Assembly: GCA_003167215.1 (NCBI GenBank)
Contig: PMTV01000029.1
Coordinates: 62,001-126,000, forward strand
From: Acidobacteriota bacterium
GTDB taxonomy: Bacteria; Acidobacteriota; Terriglobia; Acidiferrales; UBA7541
Length of the DNA stretch: 64,000 nucleotides
Direction: 5' to 3'
The notes below the pieces were generated by a model. It was not told the origin of the DNA and made no database searches. It was given only the letters and a program-made list of their open reading frames with translations. Position 1 is the stretch's first letter, and the number at the start of each line of letters is the position of its first letter. Position numbers and translations under genes: made by a program. Of this stretch, positions 1 to 8,669 are shown piece by piece.

Positions 1-355
1 TACCCGTCCGCAATTCTTATCACGGCCCGCACGATGTCTCACGTATAATCAGCGGAGTCAGCAGTTGCTGTTTTAAGTGAGGGGCGCAACGCCGTCTGTC
101 TACAGGGCTTGTGAGATTAAGGGATGCTTTCGATCCCCACCGCCCCTACCAACATCTTCTGCACTCCGGTGCGGCCCGGGATGACAGTCCTCGACGTATC
201 GGCAAAGTACGGCGGAGGCATGGAACAGTTTTTCGATTTCCTGCGATCGCGCCGCAACGCCGCTCGCGTCATTGCCGCCTCTCAAGGTGCAAAAGCCTTG
301 GCGGCACCCGATTAATGGCTGACCGCTGAGCGCAGGACAACTGCACTGAAGGAAA
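1..355. other. Upstream region without a confident gene
   Basis: Nothing can be named with confidence here. A TATAAT hexamer lies at 44-49 but has no convincing -35 partner. A 63-codon open frame at 124-315 on the plus strand has no recognisable domain and no clear ribosome site. The stretch ends in an AAGGA ribosome site in front of the transporter gene at 356. I looked for a cobalamin riboswitch because the next gene is a metal transporter, and saw no convincing match. Confidence 0.4.
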
Positions 356-1165
356 ATGATCGGCTTACTTTCCATCGTCGCGCTGGGCTTCTTCCTCGGT
401 ATGCGGCACGCCACCGATCCCGACCACGTAATCGCCGTTACCACTATCGTCTCTCGATACCGGAAGATCAGCCACGCCGCGCTAATTGGTGCAGTTTGGG
501 GAGTAGGCCACACGCTCACCATCCTCCTGGTGGGAAGCGGAATTATTCTGTTCGGCTGGGTTATTCCGGCACGCGTCGGTCTCTCCATGGAATTCTCCGT
601 CGGCTTGATGCTGATTCTCCTCGGCGTTCTCAACCTGACCGGCACGCTCCAGTGGATTACCAACACATTCTCTCCAGCCGTCGAAATATCGGCGGCGGCC
701 CATTCTCACCTTCATAGTCACGGCGACTACATTCATACTCATCCGCACCAACATGAACCCGAAGCCCACCCGCACTCGTCTGAGCAAACGCCACTGGGCT
801 GGTTCGATCGACATTTCGGCCAGATTGGTCTCTATCAGGCCGTGCGGCCGCTCATCGTAGGACTCGTCCACGGCCTCGCGGGTTCGGCCGCTGTCGCGCT
901 CTTGGTCTTGACCACAATTCAGAATCCGAAATGGGCGATTGCGTATCTTCTCGTGTTTGGGATCGGCACGATTGCAGGAATGATGCTGATCACCGGAGCG
1001 ATGGTCCTGCCGTTTGCCTACGCGAACAAACGATTCTCGCGGCTTAATCAAGGATTGCGAATTGCTTCCGGACTAATCAGCGTGGCCTTCGGTCTCTTCC
1101 TGGTTTACGAAATTGGATGCGTGAATGGACTGCTCACCAGCCATCCGCACTGGACCCCTCACTGA
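356..1165 (+). CDS. NicO/UreH-type nickel-cobalt transporter
   Basis: Inner-membrane protein of 269 residues, probably moving Ni2+ or Co2+. The first helix carries H-A-T-D-P-D-H at residues 18-24, matching the HX4DH metal signature of the NiCoT/NicO superfamily. Further hydrophobic helices follow, then a histidine-rich loop around residues 115-145 with many H-x-H pairs, as in RcnA and other short members. AAGGA stands just before the ATG. Direction of transport cannot be read from the sequence: the first-helix motif resembles importers, while the short length and His-rich loop resemble RcnA-type exporters. No urease or hydrogenase genes lie nearby. Confidence 0.8.
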   Translation: MIGLLSIVALGFFLGMRHATDPDHVIAVTTIVSRYRKISHAALIGAVWGVGHTLTILLVGSGIILFGWVIPARVGLSMEFSVGLMLILLGVLNLTGTLQWITNTFSPAVEISAAAHSHLHSHGDYIHTHPHQHEPEAHPHSSEQTPLGWFDRHFGQIGLYQAVRPLIVGLVHGLAGSAAVALLVLTTIQNPKWAIAYLLVFGIGTIAGMMLITGAMVLPFAYANKRFSRLNQGLRIASGLISVAFGLFLVYEIGCVNGLLTSHPHWTPH

Positions 1166-1276
1166 CGCACCAAGACGAATAATTGCCCTGACGCGTGTTC
1201 GTTCGCAAGGCGCCTAACCGAGTTGAACATCTTTCCGATAGCACGGCACGCGTGTTTGATATAGTGTCCCACTGTC

Positions 1277-2596
1277 ATGGACCGTTCTGCTGCGAACGAA
1301 GTGAATCATCCTGCCTCGGCCGTGTCTCCATCTCTCACACGAAATCAGATTCGCGGCTTCTGGGCATCGTGGGGTGGCTGGACACTGGACGGCATGGATT
1401 CCTTTGTTTATGCGCTGGTCCTTGTACCTTCGCTGCGCGAACTGCTTCCGCGCTCCGGCATTGCAGCCACCAAGGGAAACATCGGATTGTACGGCGGTTT
1501 GCTGTTCGCCCTATTTCTGATCGGCTGGGGACTAGCGTTTCTTTGGGGACCGGTCGGCGACAAGTTCGGGCGCGTGCGCACGCTTATGCTGACCATCGTG
1601 TGGTATTCGGTGTTCACTTTTCTGAGCGCGTTCGTTACTGGCGTGTGGCAACTTGCTATTCTTCGCCTCCTCGCAGGCGTGGGTATTGGCGGGGAATGGG
1701 CCATGGGCGGGACGTTTGTCGCGGAGGAGTGGCCCGAGAGTCGGCGCCGCATGGGCGCAGGTTTGATGCACACCGGTTACTACGTCGGAATATTTCTCGC
1801 CGCGCTGGCAAACTACGGAATCGGCAGCCGCTTTGGGTGGCGCTCGATGTTTATCGTAGGAGGTGTTCCGGCGCTGTTGCTGGCCTGGATTCGGCACGGT
1901 GTTTCGGAACCGGCTGCCTGGAAAAAGAAAGAAAGTGTTGTACGGTCCTGGGCTGTGTGGCGCCCTTTCGCAACGCTGTTCTCCGCTGCCTGGCGCCGCC
2001 GCACGATTGTTAATGCTCTGCTTATGCTGGTTTCTATCTGCGGGCTGTGGGCCGGAACTGTATATGTCCCCGCGGCCATTACGTCCCTCGCCGAAGCCGG
2101 CGGACGTAGCACTCCGCAAGCAGCGCAACTCGCTTCCTGGGGCATTATGCTGGTCTCGTTCGCCACGATTCTCGGCTGCCTGGCGATGCCGCAGCTCGCC
2201 GAGCTAGTCGGAAGGCGGGGTGCGCTCGCCATCTTCTTTACTCTTATGATGGTGTTTATTGCACTCACGTTCGGCAAAGTTTTCTATCTGGGGCCAGGCG
2301 CGCTTCCATGGCTTTTCGTTTGCCTTTTCTTTCTGGGGTTGGGGGGCGCCAACTTCGCGGTCTATACACTCTGGCTACCCGAGCAATACCCCACGGAGTG
2401 CCGAGCCAGCGCCTTCGCCTTTTCCACATCGTTTGCCCGCTTTGGCGGCGCTGGAATTACCTTTCTGGTGGGAGCGGGCGTGCGGCATTTCGGCTCGCTG
2501 GGGACTCCGGTTGCGATGACTTCTATTGCTTTTGCCCTGGGCCTGCTTCTGATTCCGCTGGCAGCAGAGACACGCGGCAAGACGCTGCCCGCTTAG
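1277..2596 (+). CDS. MFS permease, organic or aromatic acid/sugar-like
   Basis: A 439-residue major facilitator protein with about twelve hydrophobic segments. The loop between helices 2 and 3 has the MFS motif G-P-V-G-D-K-F-G-R near residues 92-100, and the C-terminus ends in E-T-R-G-K-T-L, common in sugar and acid:H+ symporters. The GGEW motif in helix 4 (R-L-L-A-G-V-G-I-G-G-E-W) resembles the sialic-acid/aromatic-acid symporter group. The substrate is unknown. Its 3' end faces the oxlT gene, so it is not in that operon. No strong ribosome site is visible before the ATG. Confidence 0.8.
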   Translation: MDRSAANEVNHPASAVSPSLTRNQIRGFWASWGGWTLDGMDSFVYALVLVPSLRELLPRSGIAATKGNIGLYGGLLFALFLIGWGLAFLWGPVGDKFGRVRTLMLTIVWYSVFTFLSAFVTGVWQLAILRLLAGVGIGGEWAMGGTFVAEEWPESRRRMGAGLMHTGYYVGIFLAALANYGIGSRFGWRSMFIVGGVPALLLAWIRHGVSEPAAWKKKESVVRSWAVWRPFATLFSAAWRRRTIVNALLMLVSICGLWAGTVYVPAAITSLAEAGGRSTPQAAQLASWGIMLVSFATILGCLAMPQLAELVGRRGALAIFFTLMMVFIALTFGKVFYLGPGALPWLFVCLFFLGLGGANFAVYTLWLPEQYPTECRASAFAFSTSFARFGGAGITFLVGAGVRHFGSLGTPVAMTSIAFALGLLLIPLAAETRGKTLPA

Positions 2597-2693
2597 ATCG
2601 ACCATTCTTCCTATAACGCTCACGTCTAATGGTGAATCCGAAAGATTTTCTTAACATCTCAAAGGTACGATACGCCGTATGCCACAGGTTGTA

Positions 2694-4034
2694 CTACGCA
2701 GTGCCACCCGCTTTTACCGGAGCCCCCGTATCGGCAAGCGAAGCAGATTGCTCCGATTTTCGTACGACGCGCGCTGCTAGTGGCTTAAGCCACAGCAAAG
2801 CCATAAACGCGGCGATCAGGTCGCAGATGATCATCGCCCAGAAGACCTTTGTCCAGGAACCGGTCTTGGCAAAGAGCCAGGCGGCGCCCGGTCCGGCAAA
2901 CGCTGCGGCGACTCCTTTGGCGGTGTACACCATGCCATAGTTGGTAGTGGCCCATTTGTTTCCGTACAGGTCGCCGGTGATGGCGGGAAACAACGAGAAA
3001 ATATTGCCCCATGCGAAGAAACATAGGCCTGACAGAGCAACAAACCAGACAGGACGGTTGATCAGTTGGAGCAGAGCATATACCGCAATTGCCTCGAGGA
3101 CGAAGGCGATGAAGATGGCATTCTCCCGTCCGATATTGTCCGACACCCATCCCCAGAACGGACGCGTCAACCCGTTGAGAAGCCGGTCGACGGTGATCGC
3201 CAGCACCAATGCGGTCATGCCGAAGGCCACCACTACATTATCTACGTGATACGAGGACGCCATGGGGTTGAGTTGTGCGGTCACCACCAAGCCACCGAAA
3301 GCTAGCATGGTCATCATCACGTAAATGATATAGAAGGACGGCTGGCGTAGCACTTGCCACGGCGTCATCTCGATAGCCGAGGTGTTTACTTTGCCTTTGA
3401 TCTTCGCTTGTTTCGCCTTCCAGTTTGGCGGCGTCCATCCGACCGGCGGCCTAGCCAGGAAAAGGGAAGCCGCCAGTACAACGACGCCCTGAACAATTCC
3501 CCAGAAAATGAACGTGTGCTGGTAGCCCGAGCTTTTCAACATGGCGGCAATGGGAGCGATCGTCGTCGCGGTGCCTATGCCGAAAGCTCCGGCAGTCAGG
3601 CCGACGCACAGACCGCGATGGTCCGGGAACCATTTCAGCGCGTTGCCGATGGCGCCGCCGTACACGATCCCAGCGCCGATACCGCCCACGCCATACCAAA
3701 AGTAAAGGCTGCCTATCGTCTCAGCCCTCCCGGCTCCGACCCAGCCCAGCCCCACCAAGACCGCGCCGGCGCCCAGCATGAGTCGGGGTCCGATTCGATC
3801 CACCAGGTATCCTTCAAAGGGTACGAGCCACGTCTCCAGTGCAACAAATAAAGTGAAGGTCCACTGGACGGCGACCAGCGTCACGTGCAGATGCGCTTGT
3901 ATCGGTTTAGTGAAGAGTGTCCATGCGTACTGCAGGTTCGCGATGGCCATCATCGCGATGATGCCGGCGATTAACTGCACCCAACGATTGGGAATACGCG
4001 AAGGGTGAATCAGAGACGTTGGAGACACAGCCAT
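2694..4034 (-). CDS. oxlT: OxlT-type oxalate transporter (MFS oxalate/formate antiporter family)
   Basis: Inner-membrane carrier expected to bring oxalate into the cell. From the ATG at 4034 it has 446 residues; this start is chosen because GGAGGT at 4046-4041 stands six bases before it, too close to the ATG at 4040. It follows Oxalobacter OxlT closely: a helix-1 Q-Y-A-W-T-L motif, G-I-V-Y-G in helix 4, W-F-P-D-x-R-G-L after it, and T-R-P-F-W-G-W-V-S-D in helix 8. The two charged substrate residues of OxlT (Arg272, Lys355) are both present, in T-R-P-F-W and Y-T-A-K-G (residues 291 and 373 from this start). A sigma70 promoter and a 19-bp operator lie upstream. No formate-producing oxalyl-CoA decarboxylase is in the window, so exchange with formate should not be assumed. 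Confidence 0.92.
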   Translation of the reverse strand: MAVSPTSLIHPSRIPNRWVQLIAGIIAMMAIANLQYAWTLFTKPIQAHLHVTLVAVQWTFTLFVALETWLVPFEGYLVDRIGPRLMLGAGAVLVGLGWVGAGRAETIGSLYFWYGVGGIGAGIVYGGAIGNALKWFPDHRGLCVGLTAGAFGIGTATTIAPIAAMLKSSGYQHTFIFWGIVQGVVVLAASLFLARPPVGWTPPNWKAKQAKIKGKVNTSAIEMTPWQVLRQPSFYIIYVMMTMLAFGGLVVTAQLNPMASSYHVDNVVVAFGMTALVLAITVDRLLNGLTRPFWGWVSDNIGRENAIFIAFVLEAIAVYALLQLINRPVWFVALSGLCFFAWGNIFSLFPAITGDLYGNKWATTNYGMVYTAKGVAAAFAGPGAAWLFAKTGSWTKVFWAMIICDLIAAFMALLWLKPLAARVVRKSEQSASLADTGAPVKAGGTA

Positions 4035-4170
4035 AGGCATACCTCCGTGATCGTGCGCTAGACGTTAGCGAAGCACTTCCAGATCCGCTCTTTTCCGCGG
4101 GATTGCGACAGCCCATTCATGCGGCGCCTAAGCTTGGAAATGCCTTCGTTCGTTGGGAACTTTGATACAC

Positions 4171-4189
4171 TGGTCCACTAACTGAACCA
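4171..4189. promoter_or_regulatory. 19-bp operator, site A (oxlT)
   Basis: On the minus strand this reads TGGTTCAGTTAGTGGACCA. It is a dyad of TGGTYC and GGACCA around seven bases. It matches site C at 16 of 19 positions and site B (read on the plus strand) at 13 of 19. It lies just downstream of the predicted oxlT start site, where a bound repressor would block transcription. The GntR/FCD protein of this locus is the obvious candidate binder; its relatives recognise TGGT...ACCA dyads, usually with a shorter spacer. Confidence 0.75.
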
Positions 4190-4200
4190 CTTGCGGACGG

Positions 4201-4229
4201 AATTTAGCAGCCTCTCTGGGTACTGTCAA
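4201..4229 (-). promoter_or_regulatory. oxlT promoter
   Basis: Reading towards oxlT, TTGACA (4229-4224) and TAAATT (4206-4201) are separated by exactly 17 bp. Transcription should begin near 4194, leaving a leader of about 160 bases. The 19-bp operator at 4189-4171 would fall at about +6 to +24. Confidence 0.65.
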
Positions 4230-4317
4230 GGGATTCGCGAGTCCTCAGAGAGTAAGCATCGTCAGTCCGAGAGCTCTGCCTTACGTTGGCGCGTAGAAGG
4301 AGACACAACTGATCGCC

Positions 4318-5130
4318 ATGGATGAGAATCAGCGAATGCAGATCGAAACTTACCTCACCCACCTGGATGGTTTGATTCGGCGCGGGCGTCAGGTTCGCGA
4401 CACGTTGGCGACTGATCCATCCAGCCCATCGGCGATGGCTGCCAACCGTGCCTGGCAGGAAGACTGCGGTGTCACGATCAATCAATTGTCCGGAGGCAGT
4501 AAGGCTCATTGGCTGGCTCGCTCGTTTAGCGGCGCCTTCCTGATGCGCTCAGCGGACGGTCGTGCCGCCGAAGGGGCGGCGCCAACCGAGATAGTTCGGC
4601 GCTTGCTCGACGTCTTCGCGCAAGCCGTCGCCACGCTCTCTGGAATGGGCGATGGCTCGGGCGTTTCCGGATCCTCGGTTGCATCCGCATCATCGGAGGC
4701 GCCGCCACCCCGGCGGTTTGAATTCGTCCACAACCCCGATCTTCGGCCTGTTGTTGAGCAGGCTTACATTGATAGTCGAAGCGCCCTGGAGCAAGGGAAC
4801 TATGACTTGGCGTTGCGAACTTCGTGCGGAATCCTGGAAGCCGTTGTGACCGACGCGCTGGAAAACAAAGGGGCGGTTGCGCTGGCTGCCTCTGGTGCGC
4901 CCACGGGGAGGATAGCCGATTGGTCTTTCGAGACGCGGCTCGCCGTTGCGGAGAGCGCTGGGCTTATTCGCAGCGGGTGCGCGCGGCTGCCTGCCGTCGC
5001 GCGGTCATATCGAGATCACACCGATGTTGACGGAGAGAACGGAGCACAGGCGACCGTTTCGGAACGCGATGCGCGGAAGGCAGGGCAGGTGCTTCACGTC
5101 ATTATGAGAGATCTGGATCCGGGGCGGTAG
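4318..5130 (+). CDS. Hypothetical protein, possible HEPN/DUF4145-like C-terminal half
   Basis: A 270-residue soluble protein, divergent from oxlT. The first half is polar with no known motif. A low-complexity G/S/A linker follows around residues 117-137. The second half (about 140-268) is helical and contains R-S-A-L-E-Q-G-N-Y-D-L-A-L-R-x-S and I-L-E-A-V-V-T-D-A-L, reminiscent of DUF4145/HEPN-type helical domains. No signal peptide or membrane segment is seen. AGGAG stands about 14 bases before the ATG, rather far. Whether the operator at 4171-4189 also affects this gene is unknown. I do not recognise a function. Confidence 0.55.
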   Translation: MDENQRMQIETYLTHLDGLIRRGRQVRDTLATDPSSPSAMAANRAWQEDCGVTINQLSGGSKAHWLARSFSGAFLMRSADGRAAEGAAPTEIVRRLLDVFAQAVATLSGMGDGSGVSGSSVASASSEAPPPRRFEFVHNPDLRPVVEQAYIDSRSALEQGNYDLALRTSCGILEAVVTDALENKGAVALAASGAPTGRIADWSFETRLAVAESAGLIRSGCARLPAVARSYRDHTDVDGENGAQATVSERDARKAGQVLHVIMRDLDPGR

Positions 5131-5228
5131 AGAGGTGCGATGAATCGTACGACCGAGGCAAGGGACATAGAACAATCAGACCGCGGCAGTCCTCCGCTTG
5201 CTATTTCAAACCCGCTCTCGTCGTACGG

Positions 5229-5552
5229 TCAATCTTCCAGGTCTTGCCGAAACACCGGCTGCGACGGATTGAGGCTGCCATCGATTACGCCTACGAGCAT
5301 GTCTGCGTATGCGTTCGTCGCTTCCGGCAAAGTGGAGTAGCCGCGTTCCCGCTGTAACGCTCCAGTGGCCGAGTAGATGAGCGTGAAGTAGCGGCCCGCT
5401 GAATACTGAAGTTCGAGCAACTTGCTCGGCATGTCGGGATCCCCTACTTGTCCCAGCACGTCCATCAGCGCGACCGTCCACTGCACACCCTTTGAATCGG
5501 TGACGACCTCGCGCTCGAGGAACTGCCATTCGTCCATGCTCCACAGCGGCAT
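5229..5552 (-). CDS. Small unknown protein, last gene of the oxalate oxidoreductase operon
   Basis: A soluble 107-residue acidic protein beginning two bases after the response-regulator stop codon, so very likely co-translated with it. It is rich in aromatic residues (E-W-Q-F-L-E-R, G-R-Y-F-T-L-I-Y) and has no cysteine, signal peptide or known motif. Position is the only clue: it is the distal gene of the run that begins at gntR. Its 3' end faces the hypothetical gene ending at 5130, and the 98 bases between show no clear terminator. Confidence 0.6.
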   Translation of the reverse strand: MPLWSMDEWQFLEREVVTDSKGVQWTVALMDVLGQVGDPDMPSKLLELQYSAGRYFTLIYSATGALQRERGYSTLPEATNAYADMLVGVIDGSLNPSQPVFRQDLED

Positions 5553-5554
5553 AT

Positions 5555-5917
5555 TTATTCCAGTAGCTGCCCGAGCGCTCGGGCGACCTGCGACCCGGTG
5601 AACGGTTTCGGAATCAGCGAGACTTTTCGGGCTTTCCGGGAGCGGAGACTTGCGTCAGCTTCCTCTGGAGTGTCAGTAATGATAACGACGGGAAGCTCGG
5701 CGTGATCCTGATGATGACGCACGGCGTCGAAGAGCGACTCGCTCATGTCGAAGGCGGAACAGTCGAGCACGAGCGCGTCGGCTCGTTGCTCTACAACGAG
5801 TTCGTTGACGCTGACGGTATATCCCGCTGCGAAAACTTCGTATCCGGCGTCGCGCAGCGCAAAACTCAGCAGCTCGGCAATCTCCGGCGTGTCGTCGATG
5901 AGCAGGATGCGGCGCAA
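5555..5917 (-). CDS. Single-domain response regulator (CheY-like receiver)
   Basis: A 120-residue receiver domain with no output domain. The acidic pair D-D is at residues 8-9, the phospho-acceptor aspartate is in L-V-L-D-C near residue 52, the conserved Thr is in I-I-T-D-T, and the conserved Lys is in I-P-K-P-F near 104. The start is probably TTG at 5917, seven bases after the preceding stop; no ATG fits. It lies between two unknown genes at the end of the oxidoreductase operon, and no histidine kinase is nearby. It may act by protein contact, or be driven by an unlinked kinase. Confidence 0.8.
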   Translation of the reverse strand: MRRILLIDDTPEIAELLSFALRDAGYEVFAAGYTVSVNELVVEQRADALVLDCSAFDMSESLFDAVRHHQDHAELPVVIITDTPEEADASLRSRKARKVSLIPKPFTGSQVARALGQLLE

Positions 5918-5924
5918 GCGTGCG

Positions 5925-6308
5925 CTACTTCTTGCCGGCGCCGAAGCCAGGCAACCGCTTCTTCTTGCCTTCGCAGGGCTCCAGATCCATCACCCACACT
6001 CGGCCGCCAGCTGTGTAGTAGGCGCGGCGGTCGTTCTCGAACATCGCGCCCCAGGCTTCCAGCGTGCGCATCGCGAACGTGTATCCTTCGAAGTTGTTGC
6101 GCGCGTGGTCCAGCACTTCATTTGTGTGCCAGTTGTCGGTGAGGATAGCGTCACCCGGATGCACGCGCAGCACGGTGTAGTAACGGTCGAACGCGGCTTC
6201 CTCCCGTACCTCGCGCGTGGAGCCGCGCTTTTTGCCTTCGCTGACGATATAACTTTCCTGCGCCTCGGGAGCTGCAGGTGGAGCGGGCACCGTTGCTTTG
6301 GTGTTCAT
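5925..6308 (-). CDS. Small unknown protein translationally coupled to the oxidoreductase beta subunit
   Basis: A 127-residue soluble protein whose ATG overlaps the beta-subunit stop codon (ATGA), which usually marks products made together. The first 20 residues are Ala/Pro-rich, the middle holds many aromatic and charged residues (F-D-R-Y-Y-T-V-L-R-V), and the tail is Lys/Gly-rich. There is one cysteine and no iron-sulfur motif. I do not recognise the family. Coupling suggests an accessory or assembly factor, or a small extra subunit of the oxalate oxidoreductase; this is inference. Confidence 0.65.
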   Translation of the reverse strand: MNTKATVPAPPAAPEAQESYIVSEGKKRGSTREVREEAAFDRYYTVLRVHPGDAILTDNWHTNEVLDHARNNFEGYTFAMRTLEAWGAMFENDRRAYYTAGGRVWVMDLEPCEGKKKRLPGFGAGKK

Positions 6309-7369
6309 AGAGTTTGCGCCACCGTTTCAGCCTCCACCGCAGCCGCCATGTTGACCAGATTTTTCGCGTCCGCGGCATGGATCAAAGCCTCGGGCAATTC
6401 GACACCCATCATCCGCCATTGCTCGTTGGCAAAATTCTGTAATTTGGCGATGTGCTCCGCGTGCAGGTGGCCGAAGCGTCCTTGCAATTTCAAGTACTCC
6501 GATACCGGCCGCATATTCTGCGGGCGGAAGCTGTAGTCATACGCACGCTTCTCCGGGTTCCACTCCCAGATGGGGTAGAGCCCGCATTCCACGACCAACC
6601 GGCCAAGATCGATCGAGCGCGGCGTCTCGTACACGAAGCCTTTCTGGCAAGGAGTGTAGATCATCAGGTACGCAGCGCCCTTGTGGTTGAGTCCCTTGCG
6701 GACTTTGTTCATCAAGTCGATGGGGTAGCCCACGCTCGCTGTGGCCACGTAGCAGTGGGGATGGCCGGCTGCCATCATGCGGGCGAGGTCCTTGGGAAAC
6801 AGCGTTTTCGCTTCCGGAACCTTCGGGCCGGGAGGCGAGAAGGTCGTCATGCCGCCGTAGGGCGTGCGCGACGACGCTTGAATACCCGTGTTCGCGTACT
6901 GCTCGTTGTCGTAGCAGATGATCAGGCAATCGTGATTGCGATAGAGCGCGCCTGAAATCGAGGCGAGGCCGATGTCGGACGCGCTGCCGTCTCCCGCTTC
7001 ACAAATAATGTTCGGAAAGGCGCCCTTCCACTTGCCCTTTCGGATCATGGCTTCATACGCGGCGGCGACGCCCGCGGTGAAGCTGCCCGCGCTGCCAATC
7101 TGGGTGTGCGCCCAAGGCACATTGTAGGGCGTGCACAAATACGAACTGTTCGCGACATACATGCAGCCTGTTGGCCCCACCAGAATCGTGTTGTCGCCAG
7201 CCGCTTTGGTCGTCATACGATACTGTATCGAGGGGCCGCAGCCGGCACAGGTGCGGTGGCCGGGGACGAAGGGCTCGGACGAAGGCAATTCAGGGTTGAA
7301 GAAACGCGCGCCCTGATTCGGGCTGCCGAGAATCGGCAATACCTGTCGCTGGACTTCAATCGTTGGCAT
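6305..7369 (-). CDS. Oxalate oxidoreductase beta subunit (TPP- and [4Fe-4S]-binding)
   Basis: Catalytic subunit of a 2-oxoacid:ferredoxin oxidoreductase, 354 residues from the ATG at 7369, which has GGGAGG seven bases upstream. The thiamine-diphosphate motif begins E-A-G-D-G-S-A-S-D-I near residue 124 and runs to Y-D-N-E-Q-Y-A-N near 160. Cluster cysteines are at 41 and 44 (T-C-A-G-C-G), 69 (P-T-G-C-M) and 241 (T-P-C-Q-K). With the alpha subunit it should form the active site where oxalate is decarboxylated. The fold alone would also fit pyruvate or 2-ketoisovalerate enzymes; the oxalate call rests on the alpha residues and the neighbours. Confidence 0.88.
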   Translation of the reverse strand: MPTIEVQRQVLPILGSPNQGARFFNPELPSSEPFVPGHRTCAGCGPSIQYRMTTKAAGDNTILVGPTGCMYVANSSYLCTPYNVPWAHTQIGSAGSFTAGVAAAYEAMIRKGKWKGAFPNIICEAGDGSASDIGLASISGALYRNHDCLIICYDNEQYANTGIQASSRTPYGGMTTFSPPGPKVPEAKTLFPKDLARMMAAGHPHCYVATASVGYPIDLMNKVRKGLNHKGAAYLMIYTPCQKGFVYETPRSIDLGRLVVECGLYPIWEWNPEKRAYDYSFRPQNMRPVSEYLKLQGRFGHLHAEHIAKLQNFANEQWRMMGVELPEALIHAADAKNLVNMAAAVEAETVAQTL

Positions 7370-7446
7370 ATCAATTCCTCCCAATAGCAAAACCACGTAC
7401 CGCAAATTTCGTTGTGCAGACCTTTAGATCCGCATAAAAATATTCT

Positions 7447-8655
7447 CTACTCTTCGAATCCGACCCAGTGAGTGCGCTTTTCGATTTTGCCCTGTTTCTG
7501 CGCTTCCATCATTTTTTGCGTCATCCAGTAAAATTCCTTCATCACGATGGCCTCGCCGCCCATTCCGGCCATGAACGAGACTACCAGCGGCCGCTGTTGG
7601 CTTTCGTAGAGAGCCGCGCAGACCTCGGAATACAGCACGCCGCCGCTGCTCACGCTTCCGAGCCCCATGTTGGTCTCGACCACGCCGACCACTTTGAACT
7701 TACTCAGAACTTCCTTCACTCGATCGGTCGGGTATGGCCTGATGGTTCGGAGCCTTACGAGACCGACTTTCAGGCCCTTATCGCGCATATGCTGAATCGC
7801 AAAACGTGCGGTCACCGCGTGCGCGCCTTGCAGGAAAAAAACGACCTCCGCCCCATCGGTCATGAACTCTTCGATCCAGGGATCGTATCGCCGGCCGAAG
7901 ATATTCGCGAACTCGTCGTGGACCTGCTCGATCACCGCCATCGAATCTTCCATGGCGCGCGCGCGCTCCAACTGAAGTGGCGGACCCTGCTCGGGCATGA
8001 TCTGCGGACCGTGCGACACCGGATGCCGCGGATCAAGCGGGTAAGGATGCTTGTACGGCGGCAGGAATTCCTTCACCTGTCCCGAGTCCGGCAATTCGAC
8101 ATCACTCGTAATGTGGGAGACGAAGAAGCCGTCCTGGCAGACCATCTGGGGCAAAAGCACGCGGGGGTCCTCGCCGATGCGGTAGGCCATCAGGTGATTG
8201 TCGAATGCTTCCTGGGCATCGCACGACCAGCCCATGAGCCACCCCATGTCGCGCGTCGAGAGCGCATCGGTGTGCTCGGAACCAAAATCGCCCGGTGGAT
8301 CGAGGGTGCGGTCGGCGATCATCATCTGCACCGGCATACGGCTGCCGGAGATGGGGGAATAAAGTTCGTAGGCAAATTGCACGCCGACGCCCGAACTTCC
8401 GGTGAACACACGCGCGCCGCTGGAAGCCGCGCCGTGCGCGATGCTCAATTGCGAATGTTCGCTATCGGCCACGATGTACTCGGCGTCGAGTTCTCCGTTG
8501 GCCACCATTTGCGCCAGAGCCATCATCGTTGCCGTGTATGGCCGGATGGGGTAGGCCGTGATCACGTCGACATCGGCGTACTTGGCGGCCTGCGCCGCCG
8601 CGACGCAGCCGTTTATCCGAACGGTTCTCTTTTTTACTTCTGTAGCCGTTGGCAT
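7447..8655 (-). CDS. Oxalate oxidoreductase alpha subunit
   Basis: A 402-residue subunit starting at 8655, 14 bases after the flavoprotein stop. Pyruvate enzymes have Y-P-I-T-P in the pyrimidine-binding domain; here it is Y-P-I-R-P (Arg38). A second signature is R-T-L-D-P-P-G-D-F at 116-124. With a constant offset of seven, Arg38, Arg116, Asp119 and Phe124 fall on Arg31, Arg109, Asp112 and Phe117, which I recall as the substrate and switch-loop residues of Moorella oxalate oxidoreductase. The extra positive charges suit a dianionic substrate. Product: two CO2 and two low-potential electrons per oxalate, with no CoA needed. Earlier in-frame codons up to 8844 overlap the previous gene and lack a start context. 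Confidence 0.9.
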   Translation of the reverse strand: MPTATEVKKRTVRINGCVAAAQAAKYADVDVITAYPIRPYTATMMALAQMVANGELDAEYIVADSEHSQLSIAHGAASSGARVFTGSSGVGVQFAYELYSPISGSRMPVQMMIADRTLDPPGDFGSEHTDALSTRDMGWLMGWSCDAQEAFDNHLMAYRIGEDPRVLLPQMVCQDGFFVSHITSDVELPDSGQVKEFLPPYKHPYPLDPRHPVSHGPQIMPEQGPPLQLERARAMEDSMAVIEQVHDEFANIFGRRYDPWIEEFMTDGAEVVFFLQGAHAVTARFAIQHMRDKGLKVGLVRLRTIRPYPTDRVKEVLSKFKVVGVVETNMGLGSVSSGGVLYSEVCAALYESQQRPLVVSFMAGMGGEAIVMKEFYWMTQKMMEAQKQGKIEKRTHWVGFEE

Positions 8656-8669
8656 GGTTCGCTCCGATT

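Noticed and set aside
1195-2013. A 272-codon plus-strand frame overlapping the MFS permease
   Set aside because: Arg/Cys/His-rich translation in a shifted frame of the permease; no family resemblance.
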